From: Chlamydiales bacterium
GTDB lineage: Bacteria; Chlamydiota; Chlamydiia; Chlamydiales; Criblamydiaceae
DNA length: 64,000 bases
Assembly: GCA_024233575.1 (NCBI GenBank)
Contig: JACKPN010000009.1
Coordinates: 1-64,000 of the forward strand
Direction: 5' to 3'
Part shown: in pieces, positions 62,173 to 64,000 of the stretch
Layout: each line of letters begins with the position of its first letter
How positions within the stretch are numbered: the first letter of the stretch is position 1
Notes under the pieces: model-generated
The model's input: only the letters and a program-made list of their open reading frames with translations
What the model was told of the DNA's origin: nothing
The model's database searches: none
Made by a program: the position numbers and the translations under genes

Positions 62173-64000
62173 TTATTGTGTTAGTGAGGCCCAACGCTTT
62201 GGTTTTACGGTAAAAGATGACGTCACTGCTGTGTTCGTTCCGATTTGAAAAAATTGAACATCGACATTGCTCAGTGTGGGATTGAAGGCAAAATAGGTTG
62301 TCGTCGATCCTTTTTTAAATGCTGCCGTAAATACAAGAGTGTCCCCGTTGGGAACAGCATGGCCATAGACTGTCCAGTCAGGCTCTCCATAATAATCCAT
62401 GACATGCAGAAAATGGAGCACTTCATTGATCGACTGCGAGGGATCATTGTAATTGCCGCCAACAGATCCCCAGGGAGGAGCATTGTCATTACCGGCATAT
62501 TCATTGGTGAAATTATTAATCATGAACTGATAAGGAGTTACGCTGGTCGTTGTGCCGTAGGCCTGGGTATTGCCCCCTAAAGCAGCCAGCATATTCATAT
62601 TTGCATTATCTTCCAGCTTCCAGCAACTTGAATCGGCTGAAGTAATCAAAGAGGTGAATGCCGTCGTATTCATCGAATCGTTCCACTCATTCATGTAGTC
62701 TTTATTGCGTCCAACGGCCAGTGTCCACGGTGCGCAAGGGAAAGCGCTAATAAACTTGACGTTTTGCGGTGTTTGTCCAAAGTCAGTGCTATATGGAATT
62801 CCAGATTGCGTGATTTTAGGGGTTCCGCTGCTTCCGCTGGTCTTGATGGTGAAGTCCCAAAAGGCACTGCCGACAGGATAGTTAGAGTCGCCGGTCTTGG
62901 TAGTGGTGGGAACGAAGAATCCGGCAGTGTTACCGACTTTCAGATTCAGGTTTTTGTCATAGAAATAGGCGTCTGCGGCGTAGGTGGCTGTCGTGTATAG
63001 GTAGATGCCTAAATCGACAATCTTCTTCCTACCGGTAGCCATTCCCCAAAGGATGATCGAGGCATAGGCCTGGTTGCCTTCTAAGATTGAGTTCTCATTG
63101 TGGCCTCCGCCTCCGGCGATCGATGCCTGTATGCCATCGGCCCAGCCATGACCGCTCCACTGATCAAAAAAGTTCATTTTAGCAAAGGTCATTTGGGAGT
63201 TGTTGTAAAAGGCATCGCTATTGGAGGGGTCGTAAACGATATCTTTGACCAATTGATCAATAGCTTCGCCAAACTGACTTTGCGTTGCCCATTGTCCCTG
63301 GGAGGGGGGATCTGTCCAGGCGCCATCGTATAACGCTGCTAACGCTGCGGCGGCTATCCAGTATGCGTTTTGGTAGTGGTGATCGTTGTAAGCATCGGCA
63401 ACACCGAAAGCTTCCCATAGTGCTGTAGGAACGCCCGTTATATGAGTGGTGGGGTTGCTGACACGGCTAGGCCAGGGAATAATCCCATTGCTAGGATCGC
63501 CGGAGGTGGGAAATAGCTCTACAGCCTCTCCTTCGATGTCATAAAAGGCAAAGTGCGATAAATACCAAGGAGAAGCAGTGCTGACGTGCGGCTTTTTAAT
63601 AAAATACTGGCTGATCGCTCCTTGCACACCCGCCAATGGTGCTGGAGGAAGTGTGCCTTTTGATGAGCTTTGAAGGCCATTGATGAATGCCTGCAGCTTG
63701 CTCACTGGCAGGTGTCCTGAAGGAGTATTGAAGCTGCCGGGACGATAGATTAGATCATAACGGACGTTATACTGTCTTTCGAAGAGGCTGCTAACAAAAG
63801 ATGATTCGTTATCTTCGACAGCTTGCAGCATCTGAAGCAAAAGTGACAGTTGTTTGGCGTCTTTAGATAATGTTTTACCTACATCATAAACGCCTTTAGA
63901 AAAGTTGTAGTACGCAGTATTCCATGGTGCATAAGTTGGGTTGGCCAGGTTGTTAATGTACTCGTTATCAATACTGTCGAAAAGCAGCTGGCCAATTGTT
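62173..64000 (-). CDS. GH81-type endo-beta-1,3-glucanase (5' end beyond the window)
   Basis: An open frame from the right edge to TAA 62173 (609 codons present); the start is missing. The conserved core HGWADGIQASIAGGGGHNEN ... LEGNQAYASIILWG aligns with the GH81 motif GHSWASG..(Q/N)ES..SEAxNAYYGxxLLG, in which two acidic residues catalyse hydrolysis; here Glu in NENS and LEGN are retained. The C-terminal 150 residues form a beta-rich domain. It would cut beta-1,3-glucan, as found in amoeba cysts, fungi and algae. Upstream of the MOMP-like gene, probably co-transcribed. Confidence 0.85.
   Translation of the reverse strand, partial: TIGQLLFDSIDNEYINNLANPTYAPWNTAYYNFSKGVYDVGKTLSKDAKQLSLLLQMLQAVEDNESSFVSSLFERQYNVRYDLIYRPGSFNTPSGHLPVSKLQAFINGLQSSSKGTLPPAPLAGVQGAISQYFIKKPHVSTASPWYLSHFAFYDIEGEAVELFPTSGDPSNGIIPWPSRVSNPTTHITGVPTALWEAFGVADAYNDHHYQNAYWIAAAALAALYDGAWTDPPSQGQWATQSQFGEAIDQLVKDIVYDPSNSDAFYNNSQMTFAKMNFFDQWSGHGWADGIQASIAGGGGHNENSILEGNQAYASIILWGMATGRKKIVDLGIYLYTTATYAADAYFYDKNLNLKVGNTAGFFVPTTTKTGDSNYPVGSAFWDFTIKTSGSSGTPKITQSGIPYSTDFGQTPQNVKFISAFPCAPWTLAVGRNKDYMNEWNDSMNTTAFTSLITSADSSCWKLEDNANMNMLAALGGNTQAYGTTTSVTPYQFMINNFTNEYAGNDNAPPWGSVGGNYNDPSQSINEVLHFLHVMDYYGEPDWTVYGHAVPNGDTLVFTAAFKKGSTTTYFAFNPTLSNVDVQFFQIGTNTAVTSSFTVKPKRWASLTQ

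Overview
The window comes from a member of the Chlamydiota, most likely an amoeba-associated 'environmental' chlamydia (Parachlamydiales) rather than a Chlamydia species. Evidence: a tiny Lys/Arg/Thr/Ser-only HctB-like nucleoprotein, the blocks groEL-groES-pepF and IHF/HU-L,D-transpeptidase-accA-msbA, and a dnaQ-like exonuclease beside a small CT260-like protein, all arrangements I recall from chlamydial genomes. Added to these are a catalase, a Legionella Lpg1974-type outer-membrane protein, LicD proteins, ankyrin and LRR genes and an integrase. The family cannot be settled from sequence alone.

Layout. 1-1.6 kb: the tail of an unknown gene, then a WD40 protein that reads as a prokaryotic Cdc20/Cdh1 (Fizzy) homologue with a C-box-like motif, an LDAP motif, a nuclear-localisation-like basic tail and a terminal Ile-Arg. 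1.6-12.6 kb: housekeeping (cysS, lysS, a PEP-CTERM protein, priA with two chlamydial unknowns, HctB-like protein, mutS). 12.6-25.4 kb: accessory genes separated by nested palindromic repeats: polysaccharide pyruvyl transferase, two tandem LicD genes (one broken), a GNAT enzyme, catalase, a double methyltransferase, and a Cys-rich exported protein next to a VKOR-thioredoxin fusion. 25.4-37.2 kb: a decaying island with a large effector-like protein, ankyrin and LRR pseudogenes, IS5-type transposase remnants, two palindromic repeat families and a broken tyrosine integrase facing tRNA-Asn.

37.2-53.3 kb is again core: groEL (three single-base indels) and groES behind a degenerate CIRCE operator, pepF, HPr, a bifunctional-nuclease-family protein, rpiA, Nif3, tyrS, IHF/HU, L,D-transpeptidase, accA, an MsbA-like ABC exporter, queC, an exonuclease, a CT260-like protein, csrA, a small lipoprotein and a FliO-like protein. 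53.3-59.4 kb is one tight seven-gene run: HAD phosphatase, Nudix, folB, SDR (pteridine-reductase-like), an unknown protein, a pseudokinase-TPR membrane protein and a lipoprotein with a papain-like His/Cys pair. 59.4-64 kb holds two paralogous membrane proteins, an Lpg1974-like porin and a GH81 beta-1,3-glucanase that runs off the right edge.

The main candidate for an undescribed system is the Cdc20/Cdh1 mimic: it carries recognisable versions of the APC/C-docking elements at both ends, suggesting an effector that acts on the host cell-cycle ubiquitin ligase. The single-base indels in groEL, an essential gene, warn that some apparent pseudogenes here may reflect sequence errors.
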